64,000 nucleotides of DNA from Stropharia rugosoannulata (taxonomy: Eukaryota > Basidiomycota > Agaricomycetes > Agaricales > Strophariaceae): the NCBI GenBank assembly GCA_028532985.1, contig JANCIK010000014.1, positions 62,001 through 126,000 on the forward strand, read 5' to 3'. A program made the position numbers and the translations under genes. Shown piece by piece: positions 41,703 through 53,591 of this stretch. Numbering within the stretch: position 1 is the stretch's first letter; each line of letters begins with the position of its first letter. Below the pieces are notes generated by a model. It did not search any database, was not told where the DNA came from, and saw only the letters and a program-made list of their open reading frames with translations.

Positions 41703-42489
41703 CTAATTTGAATGTTGTAAATACTCACATTCTTTGATGTTAGGCTCTTCAATCACGATCTGACCCTTAAGCTTGCTGCGCAACTCGATGGTTTCAGTAC
41801 GCGACGAAGACTGGAAAATCTCTCTGATTGGACGGATCCAGTTCTGCACTGCGCCATTGGCAGCATCGATCTGATTGACCGGTGGTGATGCTATTAAGAC
41901 GGCAACGCCTCCGCAATTGTAGTGTCCCATAACGATTACATGGCTCACACCAAGCTCAGCGACAGGTCACAGTGTACGAAAGTACCAATTGACTGTTAAA
42001 GAGGTGACAATGATCAGTTATTTTCTTTTAACAGGCAGAGATTTCCTTACGCATTAATGTCCGAGGACAAGAACTGGTTGGCAATGTTGCGCTGGGTGAA
42101 GAGCGTTCCGGGTTTCGCATTGAACACTGTGGCCTCGCTGACACGGCTGTCAGAACACCTTATGAACATGAAAGGGGGCTCTGAGGGCAGTCTGTATTAG
42201 CATTTCTCATCTTTCTGCAGGTAAATTGCACACCTTGGCCGTCATCTGCGAGCTTTTGTAGGTCCTCTTTGGCAACAGTCTCTCTGAACTTTTGGTTCCC
42301 AGCAGAAAGCACATCAAAGTTTGCGACAGCCCTGGTTTCATTGCCCTTGGTCTCAGCGCATCAGATATAGGTCGCTGATTGGTCGCGGCCCACGATACGC
42401 AACTTAAGGTCTTGATTGTGGCTGATGGGGTGTGCCAGCACCAAAGAGACAGCTGCCAGGGCGAAGAACAAAAGATTCGCAGAGACCAT
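41703..42489 (-). pseudogene. Beta-carbonic anhydrase with signal peptide, truncated and interrupted
   Basis: ATG 42,489 opens a typical signal peptide (MVSANLLFFALAAVSLVLAH). Zinc and catalytic residues are visible: C-S-D-S-R (about 42,155) and MGHYNCGG (about 41,925), the CxDxR and HxxC ligands of beta-class enzymes, which hydrate CO2. Further family blocks are PGTLFTQRNIANQFL, DAANGAVQNWIRPIREIF and LRSKLKGQIVIEEPNI. A 53-nt intron (42,233-42,181) is well formed. Lesions are an in-frame TGA at 42,363-42,361, a frame change before ELGVSHVIVMG, and loss of the C-terminal part after EEPNIKE, where a GTGAGT donor has no matching exon. A secreted beta-class enzyme would act outside the cell or in the secretory pathway; this copy is inactive as read. 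Confidence 0.75.
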
Positions 42490-42810
42490 GATGAACAGAA
42501 TAAAAGTGAAATAAATGAACAAGGGTGCGTAAGTTAGCGAAGAAAGTACTCCAGTGAACGAAAAGCAATGAGGATGGAATCAGCAAGACTACTAGCACCT
42601 GCAGTGAAAAGGGAAGGAGAAGAGAAGGAGAAGAAACAAAGCCCAAGGGAATCAACCAGACGCCTATAGGAAGAGACTGCCTTTTGGGGTAGGCCATTTC
42701 AATTGGTGGGGAAAATCAGAATACACACAGGCTGATGTATTTTGAGGGAGCCAGTCAGAGGTCCTGGCTGGGTGTTGAGCAAGGTGACGACGGAGACCCG
42801 ATACGGGTGA

Positions 42811-42945
42811 GGGGTCGCGGGCGCGATGATGATGATTGTGAAGGGAAAGAAAAGGACTTATGTCCACTCCGGGGTCCCGGTGGTCAACGTAAACGTTGTG
42901 GGTAAATTAAACCTTTGATATTATACATAGCAAAACAGAAAGATA
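42811..42945 (+). repeat. Dispersed non-coding repeat, copy 3
   Basis: This copy is diverged and shortened; it retains the GATGATG..GGGAAAG lead, TGTCCACTCCGGGGTCCCGG and the GGTCAACGT block. Confidence 0.45.
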
Positions 42946-43092
42946 AAACATAAAGCCATGAAATGATCTTCAAGAATATAAACAAGATACTGGATATGAT
43001 ACCAAGACCCATATTCTACTCTTTTTAAGTCCTCCAGCTAGGTGGGTACACAAAGTAACCCATTCCACTTTTTGTAGAACATATTCCGCGTC

Positions 43093-43143
43093 GGGCAGCT
43101 TCGCCATTCCCAGGGAAACCCCCTGGGAATGGCGAAGCTGCCC
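43093..43143. repeat. Foldback repeat, copy b (23-bp perfect arms)
   Basis: The arms are 43,093-43,115 and 43,121-43,143, perfectly complementary, with a 5-nt loop AAACC. The arm begins GGGCAGCTTCGCCATTCCCA. It would form a strong cruciform or hairpin. Confidence 0.9.
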
Positions 43144-43559
43144 ACGTAGGCGGCTCGTTACACGTCCCGTGATGCGTTATACATATCAAATCACACGTTT
43201 CACGTTTCACGTTTGAACGTTGAACGTTGACACGTCACACAACTTCCCCTTCAACTCCTCAACTCCTCTTCATCCCCCCTTTGTTCTGGCTGCAGTTTCT
43301 ACTTGACATATTGAATGTTTGATATTTTATTGGAGGTTGGGCATAGTATTGGGTTATCACAACATGTGAGTGCCTTTCATTAAAATCCGATCTCCCTTTG
43401 TGCAGGCAGCCTGCACCCGCTCCCATGCGGCGGTGGGGTGTGATCTCCCCTGTGTGCGGGGCAGACACAGCTCGGTCATATTTTTATTTTATTTTTTATT
43501 GGGCAGCCTGCATTCACTCCTATGCGGCGGTGGCCGGACTGGAGCTTCTCATCCTTGGG

Positions 43560-43790
43560 CAGCACCTGCGACTCTGGCGTCGCCGTCGTCAGTGAAAACC
43601 GGCTCTTTGAATTTCTCGTACAACGCTCCGACGTTGCCTAGTCCGCTGCAGCAGCGGTTCTCGACGAGCTCTGCAGATTTGTGTTCGAGCCACGCATCGA
43701 AGGTGTTGCGGGCATCAAGTGCCTCACGGACGTCACGCGCTTCTAGGGCTTCTGATGTGCATGCGGATGGCCAGGGCTCGGACGCTCGAG
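43560..43790 (-). pseudogene. Open protein-like fragment, unknown
   Basis: The minus strand is open through TSEALEARDVREALDARN, DAWLEHKSAELVENRCC and EKFKEPVFTDDGDARV. Its composition is that of a real helical protein, but neither start nor stop nor family could be set. The overlapping plus ORF (43,370-43,831) is Ser/Ala-rich and looks like a shadow. Confidence 0.3.
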
Positions 43791-43799
43791 GAGCAAGAA

Positions 43800-44990
43800 C
43801 TCAGTGCCCCGCCGTCAGACTGGAGGCATAAGGCCTGTTTTGTGATACTGGTATGACCCATGCCGTCCCTCACTGTAATTTACACTCACACTTTGTTTTA
43901 CAGTTGAAACACATGGAGAACATAACAGATGCGTTGAATACATGTCCCAAGAGGAAGTATTTACTTCCCGGGAACGTCTTTGCTCCGCGCACCCCTGCGC
44001 CGTTGCCGTACTACCGTCCATGTAACACCATTCACAGCATGTTTGAATGCATAATCAGCTGGGGTCGATGGTCCGTGGTGAGCGGCCCCTCGCCTGGAGG
44101 GCATGCGTTGCATTCACGGGGAGATGCTGTGCGGCGGTGTGGTGTTGACACATGTAAGTCATCCATCCCTTTTCCAATTTTTTTGTTTTTGTTTTTGTTT
44201 TTTGTTTTGTTTGTGTAAATGTTCACTACTGTGCGATCACACGCAGACGGAACCCATGTACCACCCGCTCCGCATCCCGACACGACGTATCGACGTCCCG
44301 CAAACGCCTCCGCGCCCTTCATCCCTTTGGCGCCCTGAAAAACCGTTCAAAGCAAGTTAGAATGTCCGTGCTGCCGGGATCGATACCCCGCGGCGAGCGG
44401 AAACTCGACTATACGGATGAACATCGAGTTATGCGGAGGCACGGTGCGTGAGCGCGGCGCCAATACACGTGAGTCCCATGTTTGTGGAATCTCTCCCAAC
44501 CTCATGTCTCAATCAAGACACTTTAGAGGACATCACAGAACATTTTCAGACGATCTCATGTCGGGGTTGATGCTCCTCGCCGTCCTTGAAGCAGTCAATG
44601 ACGTGGTCAGTCCTGGGTGCATTACTTGAATTTGCGCCGACCCCAGTGCGTGAGTTTTCCGACCTTACCTTTACTGACTTCTGTAGATCATTTCCATGCC
44701 CTTCTATTGGTTGTCCACCCCGTTGCCACACTCGCTGCGCTACGTGGACGGTGGCACCTGCTACACCCAACATGAGTAGATGTGCATCCCCGCTAGCCCA
44801 CTGCGGCCCAGTTCGCAGACAGCGGTTCGGCGTTCGGGGCTTTCTGAGTCTGCACTATTGCATGGATTAAGGTTTATAATTGGCAGGCGTATCAGGGACA
44901 TGCAATGTATTACAGGATCTTCAATCTTTGCTATGTACCATCATCCGGTTCCGACGCAGGCCAGCCATCTGCCTTACTCCGGACTCACCC
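43800..44990. other. No supported gene; TTTTTG-rich microsatellite
   Basis: A (T)nG-rich tract lies at about 44,176-44,212. Plus ORFs at 43,853-44,218 and 44,417-44,870 show no domain. Confidence 0.3.
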
Positions 44991-44999
44991 GATGGGGAC

Positions 45000-47110
45000 A
45001 CTGGTCGTTCGGACTGTACTCGCCTCTCCCGATCTCCTCCGATTTTCAGACGGGTAGGTCTTCTGACAACTCCTTTGTATGTCCTCGTGCTTTGGTGTGC
45101 GCAATCCCTGGTCTTTCGCTATCGCTCGCGGCTATATGCGCTTCTCGGGTGACTCTGGTTTTTAGGTGGGTATGCGGCAAGTCGTGCTGTGTCATACTTT
45201 ACATATATCAGTATATTCTTTTTATTTCCAGGGACTCGACCGCTCCGACCGCTGATCTTTGTCTCCCGGCCCAGTGCCTCCAGAAACCCCTTCTCTCCCT
45301 CCACTCGCGCGCATTGGAGAATTCTTCAGACGATCAGACCTCCGCTCGTTGACGCTTACCTACTTCGCCACACCACCTTGCTACGGTATCGAGCCGCCCC
45401 TGCAATGCTCTCCCAGAGTGCATATAAGGACGAGCTGTTTTCTGTTGACTGCTTTGTCTGCGCCTGTACTCCAGTGTACGCCAGCTCCCCATCTTTTGCC
45501 CTCCCTCGCCACTACACCTGCTCTTTGTAGTACGTGAGGTCCGCATGCCTCGCTGTGCAAGTCTGACCATGTGGGCTGTGAGGTAAACCATGCTTGTCTC
45601 TTGTTCTCTCCAAGTTCTCTCACCTCACTCCTGTATACTGTCCCTCGTCGGTGCTTATATTCTTTTTGTCCCCCTTTCCGATGTCGAACCGCTCCGCCCT
45701 CCCGGGATGACTCATTCTCAACACCATCCTGGTCTGTGACACTGCCTGGGTGCGTATATGCACTCTCACGTGTGCAAATAATTTTTTGGTGCTTGACATC
45801 TTTCCAACCTCGGTTGCTCTGTCTGTGCGCCCCGCCTTTGTGCTAGTACAACCACTGACCGGGTCCTTCCATCTCAGTTTTGGCACCCCCTTCTATCCTC
45901 TCACATGTGCGTACTGTCCGTTCTCTCTTCTCATGACAAGGTCTCCTCGCCTCTCACCTTCGTAGAATCATACCATTGAGCCTCCCCACATCTGCCTGCC
46001 TAATTTTCCCCACCCTCTGGGCGCGACGCAAGTACTGCAACAACATGTTCTGTGATGATTCCGGGTGTGTATATGCACCGTCTCCTGCATCAGTGCATCC
46101 CGGTCTGCGTTGTGGGTACTGGGAGTATAAATAGGGTCTTCCGTTGACTGCTTTGTATCCTCCTGTGTTCTGTTGCATGCCAGTCCTGTTCTTCGGCTCT
46201 CCCTCGTTACTGCTTCCGCTTCTTGTCAGACTGGCTGCTTTCTGGTATGCAGGTGTGTATGCGGTCCCCCATGTAGCGCAGTGTCTGATGCCACATAGAC
46301 TCTAATTTTCCATGCTGGCTCCTCGTCCTCTCCCCTTGCGTTCGCATGCCGTCCCTCATCATGGTTTATCTTCTTCCTGTCTCCCATTTCCGATGTCAAG
46401 CCCGTCCGCCTTCCCTGCACGATGCATCGTACAGCTGAGGCCAATCACATACCGTCGCGCCGTACTGGGAGTGTTTAAGCAGTTGACGCAATACTTCTTT
46501 ATCTGGGGCTTTGTTTAGTGGTACCCCTTGTCGCGGTATCCGCCCCTCAGGCCACTCACTGTGCTTTCTGGACGGTCTCATAGTCTGGGCTCTGTATGTG
46601 GTCCCAACATCTCGTATTCGGGCGTTGAGGTATATAGGTGTGCTGTGCAGATCTCCCATTATACTGCGTTGCATCGCAGCAGCGGTACCGGTGGTCGCTC
46701 TCCCCTCTTCCCCTGTACTTGCGTTTGCTTTCCCTGGTCAGTATTTATTTGATCTGTCTCCATTTCTGATCTCGGCCCGCCTTGCCCCGCTTCTTTAGCA
46801 TGACCCAAGGACCCAAATACCTGTCCTGCAATGGTCACTGGGTGTGTATGTGCAGTGTCTCATGTGCTGGGCAAGCTAATCCCGCGCTGTGCCCAGTGCT
46901 AGAAGTATAAAACCTGTCTTTCATTGGTTCCCTTGCAATGTCTGTTTCTGCGTATTGTTGTTCTCCAGTCCCACATGTTGGTTTTCCCCCCGTTGCTGCA
47001 TGCGCTCCTCAGGCAGCCCCCAGCTTTCTCGTACGTGCCTTCGTTGTGGGGTGTGTATGCTGTCTCAGCATGTTGTACAGCGTCGTACATCATGCAGGCG
47101 CGCCTGGCTT
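45000..47110 (+). repeat. Degenerate tandem array, units ~350 bp
   Basis: Pyrimidine-rich units carry two recurring landmarks. One is GG(G)TGTGTATG followed by (T)GC.GT.TC, seen at about 45,167, 45,747, 46,065, 46,249, 46,840 and 47,048. The other is a TATA-like word before a TTGACTGCTTTGT-like string: 45,424 (GCATATAAGG), 46,128 (GAGTATAAATAG), 46,470 (GAGTGTTTAAG), 46,908 (AAGTATAAAAC). Open frames inside are short, on both strands, and without domains, so I do not call genes. Confidence 0.5.
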
Positions 47111-47162
47111 TCCCATTCACTCCTCTTAGCCATGTGTGCGCCCTGCCTATACTCTTGCCCTG

Positions 47163-47640
47163 ACCGCTGCGACTTGCCTCGGCAGCTCTGCCACACAGAC
47201 CACACTGGGCCGCCATCCCGGTGCCACAGTGCGGGGCGAGATGATGGCGACGCGCTCGCCCCAGCCGTCCTTCCGCACCGCCGCCATGTCGCTCTCGCCC
47301 CCGCCCTCGGGCGCCGGGGTCGCGCGTGTACATCGCGGGCGCGGGGATCGGCTCGGACAGGTCGCTCCCGCGCAGCGCGCGCAGGTACTCTCCGTACTCG
47401 TCCGAGCCGCCGTCCCCGCTCGGCCGCCACAGCACGCCTAGTATGCCCTCCCAGGCAGTGTGCTCCCCGCCGTCCCCGCTCTCCACCTCATTGAGCGCCG
47501 CGCAGTCCGCTACCGCACACACCATGGGGCACTCCAACGGCTCCGCGGACGACCTCAGCATCGGCAATCCCTTCGTGGACGTCTCTTCTGCGTGGGGCAC
47601 GAAAACCTTCCGTTCGGGCTCGAAATTCGTGGAAGGACTC
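47163..47640 (-). pseudogene. GC-rich open fragment, unknown
   Basis: A GC-rich block follows the array. The minus frame reads ECPMVCAVADCAALNEVE, TAWEGILGVLWRPSGDGG, DEYGEYLRALRGSDLSEP. It looks protein-like but has no recognised domain and loses character beyond about 47,300. The plus strand is also open, so strand choice is tentative. Confidence 0.3.
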
Positions 47641-48950
47641 TAATCACCTGTACTTGTACTGTATCTTGTCTATCTATCTCTCCCTGTCTTGGATACTGAT
47701 ACTTGTCGCGTCTCCTGTTTATCCCTCTGCTCTGCCCTGCCATGTTTTCGTGCTACTTTTATTCATTGTGCGTGCATGTAACTAATGAATCGCATTGATA
47801 CCGACACATCAAGCTACTGCCCTTTCCCTCTAATCCCCGTTGGCGCGCGGTGCACTATCGGGCACCAGGTGGCCCCGCGCGAGCACTGCACATCCATCAC
47901 GCGCGTGCTGAAGATAAGACGACAGCGGGTGGGTACACGCGGTGCGTTGCGATAGTATGTATGCGCGCGCACTATACATAGAGTGAGTGGGTCAAGCTAT
48001 GGCCTGCCTCTGCTACTGCCACTACCACCACTGCGACGCCGCAGTCGCGGTATGATAATGCAGGGTATAGAGGGCACGGTATGGAGGCACGGCATAGAGG
48101 GCACGGTATGGTACTAAAGGACATGGAGGCCGCCCGCAGAACCTCTATTCCCACTCATCCGCCTCGCGCTACCTAGCCTTGTATCCCGATTTTCTTCCTG
48201 ATACAAGGCTGCGTAGCTTACTTGGGGTATGTGGGATTAGAGGGTCTGCACTGCTCCAGTCTGAGGCGTCAGTGCAGTGCAGTGCCAACAGTGTCAGTGT
48301 CAGGTTGGGCACGGGTATTCAGATATCAGAGACTCCTCGGAGTGGTTTAGAATACGCCAGTGTGTCGTTCATTTGAAATTGCATTGACTTTGTTGTCCTC
48401 GAATACTATGCAATCATGATAACCTGCTGGTACCTAGAGCGCCGGGTCTGCGCTGCGTCACTCTAGCGCGGTACGCAGTGTACTGTGTATCAGTGGGTCT
48501 GGACGCTGGTGCAGGGACTCTCATTGGAGATTCCTCGGAGTAGTTTAGAATATGTTATGTCATTCATAAACTAAACTGTGACTTACCTTCACTTCGTTGT
48601 TGTCCTCGACACCTACTATGAGATTCCAGTATCCCGACCAGCACAAAAATAGACAGAGGAGATTGTAGGAGGTGGGTCACAAGGCGCGCCATTGATTTGC
48701 GCATACTTAGATTTAGACCCACAGCCACCGTACAGCGGGGCTCGCTCGCAACTTATTAATAGCCCTCCGCCGCGTGAGCCTGCGCCCACCTTATCTTCCC
48801 CGCTGCCGATCCATAACTGAGTCTGTAATAAGTTTAACACAGGTAGTATATAACATATAAACTAACGGTAGTTCAAGCGGCCGGATTAAGTTAACTACAT
48901 GGTTAACCGGCTCTGGAGTTGAAGTAATCCGCGAGGTTATAAACGACGAG
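47641..48950. other. Intergenic with a ~195-bp duplication
   Basis: Two diverged direct copies lie at 48,325-48,420 and 48,520-48,625 (GAGACTCCTCGGAGTGGTTTAGAATA versus GAGATTCCTCGGAGTAGTTTAGAATA, then TTGTTGTCCTCGA). No gene was recognised. Confidence 0.5.
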
Positions 48951-50504
48951 ATGGATGTCGTACAGAAAGCTGAATACATACCTTCCATTGCATCAATAAC
49001 CCCCGACTTCATTAAATCCTGGAGTATAAACAGCTACACCAACATTGCGCCACTTACGATGCAGATTTTAATGCGGGCATCCGAAACACCATTAGCGCAC
49101 AAAAGAAATAAGCTAAAAAAGCCAGATTCAGTGAGTACAGGCAGAGTAATGCTCACCTCAGAATACGAACTAACATTTCAACTTGTAAATAGCTTTGCAA
49201 TGTTATTATCAAGCAACCTGCATATCAACGATCATACAGGTCTTCTCGCTTTCAGGCTATTTTTGGACTCTTCCTTTGGGCTACTGGCAGCGCACGGCAG
49301 ACTATTGAGGCTGTCCACCATTGTGGACTTTGCGTCAGCTATTCTTCGGTTATGAACGAGATCGCTGCTCTTGGTGAACATTGCATGAAACTTGCATTTG
49401 ATGCAAGTAAAGAAGTGCGTATGTTTTGCCTAGACTTCTTGAAGGCAAATCCATCCACTGATGAGCTTCTTCGTCTTGCAGATAAAATTCTGGTTGACTA
49501 TGCAACACCGGTTTGCAGATCTTTTAATAGACGAACTTCGCCACTGGATTAATCAGACGACTTATCGGATGCCTCAGACTCTGAGAATGAGGCACCGACA
49601 GCACCTATACAACAGGTTCAAGATGCAGAAATTAGGCCCGGAAGTCCACCAGTGAATGACATCATTTACGAGAATACATGCATTCTTACTTGGTACCTTT
49701 TATATCTTGCCGAACTAATACGTGCTATTTCTGATGGTGATATTGGACGTATCGAAGACTTTCTACCGCAACTAGCCATGATGTTCTGTGGAGCTGGAAG
49801 TAAGAACTACTGCATTGAAATTCTCCACTTTATTCTAGGCTTGAAACACATATGGACTACTGAATTTGCGTATGTCATCGTTATTGTTTCTTGTTCTGCT
49901 ATTTACTGCTCTAGAATTTTTAGAAATATCATGCGAGACAACCAACTTGTCAATCTGACTGGTCTACCCGGACACTGTATGGGAGTTGATCTGAATATTG
50001 AGCACATTATTGGTGAACTCAAGGTATACATCTCTCAAACATAACAAATATAGCTACTCATAAACGCACAATCAGGATCTATTAATAGCCGAAGGTCTCG
50101 AGTCGACATGGGAACGTTTAGGCGACATTTCATCAGCAATTGACTATTTGAATGGCATAAAACGGCAAGTTTCTTCAGTAATGAAGCCTTCATACAAGAA
50201 CAAACGGCACACAGAGGTGGATACCGCACATCTTGTGTTGAAAGTAGCCGAAGCCGCAAGTAAAAATAGGCTACAAAAGTCTAATCCATCTCGTTCTGGG
50301 ACTTCTAGGGCAATAGCAGTTGTTGATATCATTTTATCTGGAAAGCAAAAGCTCGAGTCTTCGACACTGGCAACATTCAACAAACGAGTCAAGAAGATGC
50401 AGGCAGGCAAAATGATGATTGATGAAGTTGACGATCTTCCGGAAAACCAAATTACAATTACAGAAGCTGCAAACCTCAATAACTCCGAGACCGGCGATGT
50501 ATGA
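48951..50504 (+). CDS. DUF6589-type protein
   Basis: This multi-exon plus-strand gene uses ATG 48,951 as a provisional start. Intron 1 is 49,131-49,192 (GTGAGT...TAG with CTAAC), phase 0. The next exon reads FQAIFGLFLWATGSARQTIE, then HHCGLCVSYSSV, a pattern I associate with the N-terminal region of DUF6589 proteins. Later come NTCILTWYLLYLAELIRAIS, KNYCIEILHFILGLKHIW, NQLVNLTGLPGHCMGVDLNI and EHIIGELK, then after a GTATAC...CAG intron ESTWERLGDISSAIDYLNGI and a basic tail. These proteins are abundant in mushroom genomes; their function is not established and they are often repeat-associated. The gene converges on the helicase gene at 50,600-52,947. The exon model between 49,400 and 49,570 is uncertain. 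Confidence 0.6.
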
Positions 50505-50599
50505 AATTGATATGGAAGTAAGTAGGTGTTACTTTCTCGGCACTATACTTCTGCAAGGCTCAGTAGCAGAAATGGTTGATCTATCTAGGCTTGAACTAT

Positions 50600-52947
50600 T
50601 TAGATTACGGGATTGAAGTATTTGTGGATTGGGTGAAAAGGTCTGACTGTCTGTGACGATGATGTAAAGGATATTGTTGATGGTGTAAATGGAACTATAC
50701 TTCGCACTAAAGTTCCAGGGCTAATGGTTGAATAAAACCACGCAAGGACTTCTTGACGAATGCGCTCCTCTGTTGCTATGCGCTCAGCATCAAATGCGGA
50801 ATTTATGGAGTCTTGCTTCGCCTTCTTCTGTTTTGCTTCATCTGCCAATCGTGTACTAGCCTTTGTTGACGTAACTTCACTGTCATATGCATTGAATACT
50901 CTAATCAGCTCTTCTGCCCACTCGTCCTTCCAGTCGTTAGTCTGCCCGAGAGTGTCCACTAGCTGTGAAATGTTCTTGAGATCATCAGGGTGGATCTTTG
51001 ATACGTTTGGAATATCTTTGTCACTAATTATGAAGTCCCGTGAGCGCACAGCACGGAGCTTGTCAGTTTTACAAGATTCGTCTCGCTATTCAAAGAGTCG
51101 GCAGACTAACTCAGCACGCTCTGAAATTGAACGCATCTTTGGACGAGCTTTCCGTTTTGCTTTAGCCGAAGGTAGAACCTTCACGCGATCGGCTTCATCG
51201 CAGTCTCCATAGTACAGGTCAGTGCCGTCTAGGTAGAAAAATCGACCTTTGAAATAATTACGCATATGGAAGTTGCTTTCGGATGACGGTCGCAACAGCC
51301 ATCACCAACAAAGGACAGAGCTATTGAGCATTAAAACCGGTTTTAGACTTATGACATTCTATACACTGCTATAATCACATACCGTCTGGAGCCAGATCTG
51401 AAAGATATCTTGCAAAGAAAAGCCGTATACACATATTAATAGTTTGAATTAAAATCAGAATTGCAATTCCAGTGCGCTCGCGTTTTGTCGAGTGGACTGT
51501 TAGTTTTTGGACATTAGGGCGATCGGGGTCGGCCAAAGCATCTAGGTGAATGTCGTTTAAGCTGATACTAAGAGCCCACGGCTCATACATAATGAGAAAA
51601 AGGGCTCTTGAAGTTACACTACGGCCACCACGGCCGCCGCGCTGAAGTGTCGTTGGTATCTCACGAGGAATTCCGTATTGAATAACAATTTCTATATCCG
51701 AAATGTTGAGGCCCTGAAAGACAGTCTCCATTAAAGTATCAGTATGTAGTATGTTACAAAAAGATAAAAACGTTACGGTTGATGCCCCTTCGGTGGCGTG
51801 CAAAGTTCGGCATTGACTGTTTGGAGTCATGAAGATGAAGTCCTCATAAGTTGACCCAAGGTACTCCTTTGAAATCTGGCTATGGTAGTGTTTAATGACC
51901 TTCAGTGGTTGCAGGTGTGCGGGAAGACGAGAGTTAGTGTAAGAAGAGGCTCCCATTGCCCCAGAGATACTATCATGGAATACAAGTGTTTTCGGAATCA
52001 CGTAGCCATCCGGAAATGGATCCGGAACGAGAAAATCAAGGCTTCGGAAGTCAGACAGCTCCCCGACTACGGGATGAGTCGCATATGCCATATTTGGTCG
52101 GTTGCTTGACAGTTTTATGGAGCACAGATTTGCATCGTCAAGCATGAGAGACTCCTTGATGACCTGCTTGATATGATCAGGTTGCGTGCCCGATAAAGCC
52201 TATACAGTCGAGTCCTTCCGTAGTTTATGCCGCAGTTTACCTAGCCGAGACCACGAAGGACGAAAAGCAGGCAGTCCGTAGTGAGGCTGCCCAGCACTGT
52301 ATATAAAATGAGCCTCATCGATGTGAAGAAACTTAATATTGTTAGTAAAGTTTGCATTACTTCCAAGCCACCGAGTTAATTGCAGCAGATGTCCTTGATA
52401 CATAAATAATTGCTCGGGTTGGACCAGAACAACTGCATATACACCTTTTGAGATGTCCTATGAAAAAAACAGTTTAAAAAGCCCGAAGTAAAGCCGGCAG
52501 AAACCAAAACTTCCAGAGTGTTGCATCACTAGGAGTATCTTCATTAATAGCCACAGGTTTTAACCCAAAGCGCTCAGACTCGAGGACCTGCACAGCTTGA
52601 AGTATTTTCAAAGGGGATACAACCATAGAAGTGTATTTCGGGCAGAGAAAACTTGGCAAGATCATACATATTGTCTTGCCGTAACCAGTACCGACATCGA
52701 CCAAGCAATCCTGACCGGATATCTGTGCCAGTGTAGACTTTAATTGAAATTCCCGAGGTACCATTCGTCCAGCAGTTGCTGCCCAGAGTAAAAGACACGC
52801 TCGATAGCCGGTAAGTACCAGTTCTGAGCTCCAATTTTCCCAGAACGAAGACGGCGGCTGCAAATCAGCAGGAATACAAGCCAAATACTCCTCAAGGAGC
52901 AGATTGTCCGGGATGTTTTGAAGCCTTTTAATTTCATCAGCCATCAA
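50600..52947 (-). CDS. RecQ-like DNA helicase
   Basis: This is a minus-strand multi-exon gene starting near 52,947 (MMADEIKRLQNIPDNLLLEE). Motif I is VDVGTGYGKTICMILP (about 52,705-52,660), Ia SPLKILQAVQVLESE, II LHIDEAHFIYSAG (about 52,320), and VI IQYGIPREIPTTLQRGGRGGR (about 51,640). Downstream are a Cys-rich GDGCCD segment, SNFHMRNYFKGRFFYLDGTD and a long helical C-terminus (DIPNVSKIHPDDLKNISQLV...). The order matches superfamily 2 RecQ-type helicases, which unwind DNA 3' to 5'. Several introns separate the blocks. Basidiomycete genomes hold many such copies in subtelomeric and repeat regions; no telomere repeat is seen here. I did not find a definite lesion, but exon joins were not all verified. 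Confidence 0.7.
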
Positions 52948-53066
52948 GTCTGTTTGGAGTGAGTCACTATTGACGTTCAGAGCTGAAATGAGATGTTATG
53001 CGCTAACTAGAGAACAGCATAAGGAAGATGAATCAAGTCGCGTTGACATTTCTGGAGCGCGACGCG

Positions 53067-53116
53067 CGGCAGCTTCGCCTTCCCAGGGAAACCCCCTGGG
53101 AATGGCAAAGCTGCCG
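53067..53116. repeat. Foldback repeat, copy c
   Basis: The arms are 53,067-53,088 and 53,094-53,116 with the same AAACC loop as copy b and two arm differences. It lies close to the start of the helicase gene. Confidence 0.85.
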
Positions 53117-53591
53117 AATTTTGCATCACCTCGATTTGCATGTGACTCAGTTAGAGTGTCGCATGAATTATGTCTCTTCCTTCTATATTGGAATACGTTT
53201 ATGTCAGCGAATAGGTATGAACCAATCTAGGTGAGTAATTATGACCATGGAAGAGTCATGCAGCCGTTTGTATGTAAATATCTTCTCAAACCTAGGCCTT
53301 TAGTGAACACGAAAGTTTCATTTAAGTTTATTTGATGTGATTACCGATGAAGTAATATTACCGGAATGAACATCTTCTCGACTCTAAGTATATGTAGTAG
53401 CTGTAGTGAAGCAGATACAGTAGTAAACAAACAGCTCTCCTCCGAGAACAGGTCTCTATCATGTGTTGTACGACAGTCTACCTCGCACAGAAATACTGCG
53501 CTCCAATAAGGCAGTACTAATAGCCAATAAGAAATCGAATATAATAAATACCCCAATATGTACCCATGAATCCTCTCCCAGTTCCACCCGC
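53117..53591. other. Spacer; nothing recognised
   Basis: No ORF with a domain. It separates the helicase 5' region from the importin-like pseudogene. Confidence 0.3.

Larger units (their letters stand above)
42490..43559. other. Spacer with dispersed repeat and foldback
   Basis: Apart from the repeat at 42,811-42,945 and the foldback at 43,093-43,143 nothing coding was recognised. At about 43,195-43,235 there are short near-repeats of CACGTTTCACGTTT / GAACGTTGAACGTTGA. Two ~40-bp direct repeats (GCAGCCTGCA...ATGCGGCGGTGG) lie at 43,402 and 43,504. Confidence 0.4.

Noticed and set aside
44383..44400. tRNA T-arm-like GGGATCGATACCCC
   Set aside because: No pairing acceptor stem or D/anticodon arms at the right distances.
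45000..47110. CRISPR array
   Set aside because: Units are long, diverged and without constant-length spacers; the genome is eukaryotic.
46899..47600. 233-codon minus ORF as an intact protein
   Set aside because: Only its GC-rich first part looks protein-like; the rest runs through the tandem array, and other frames are equally open.
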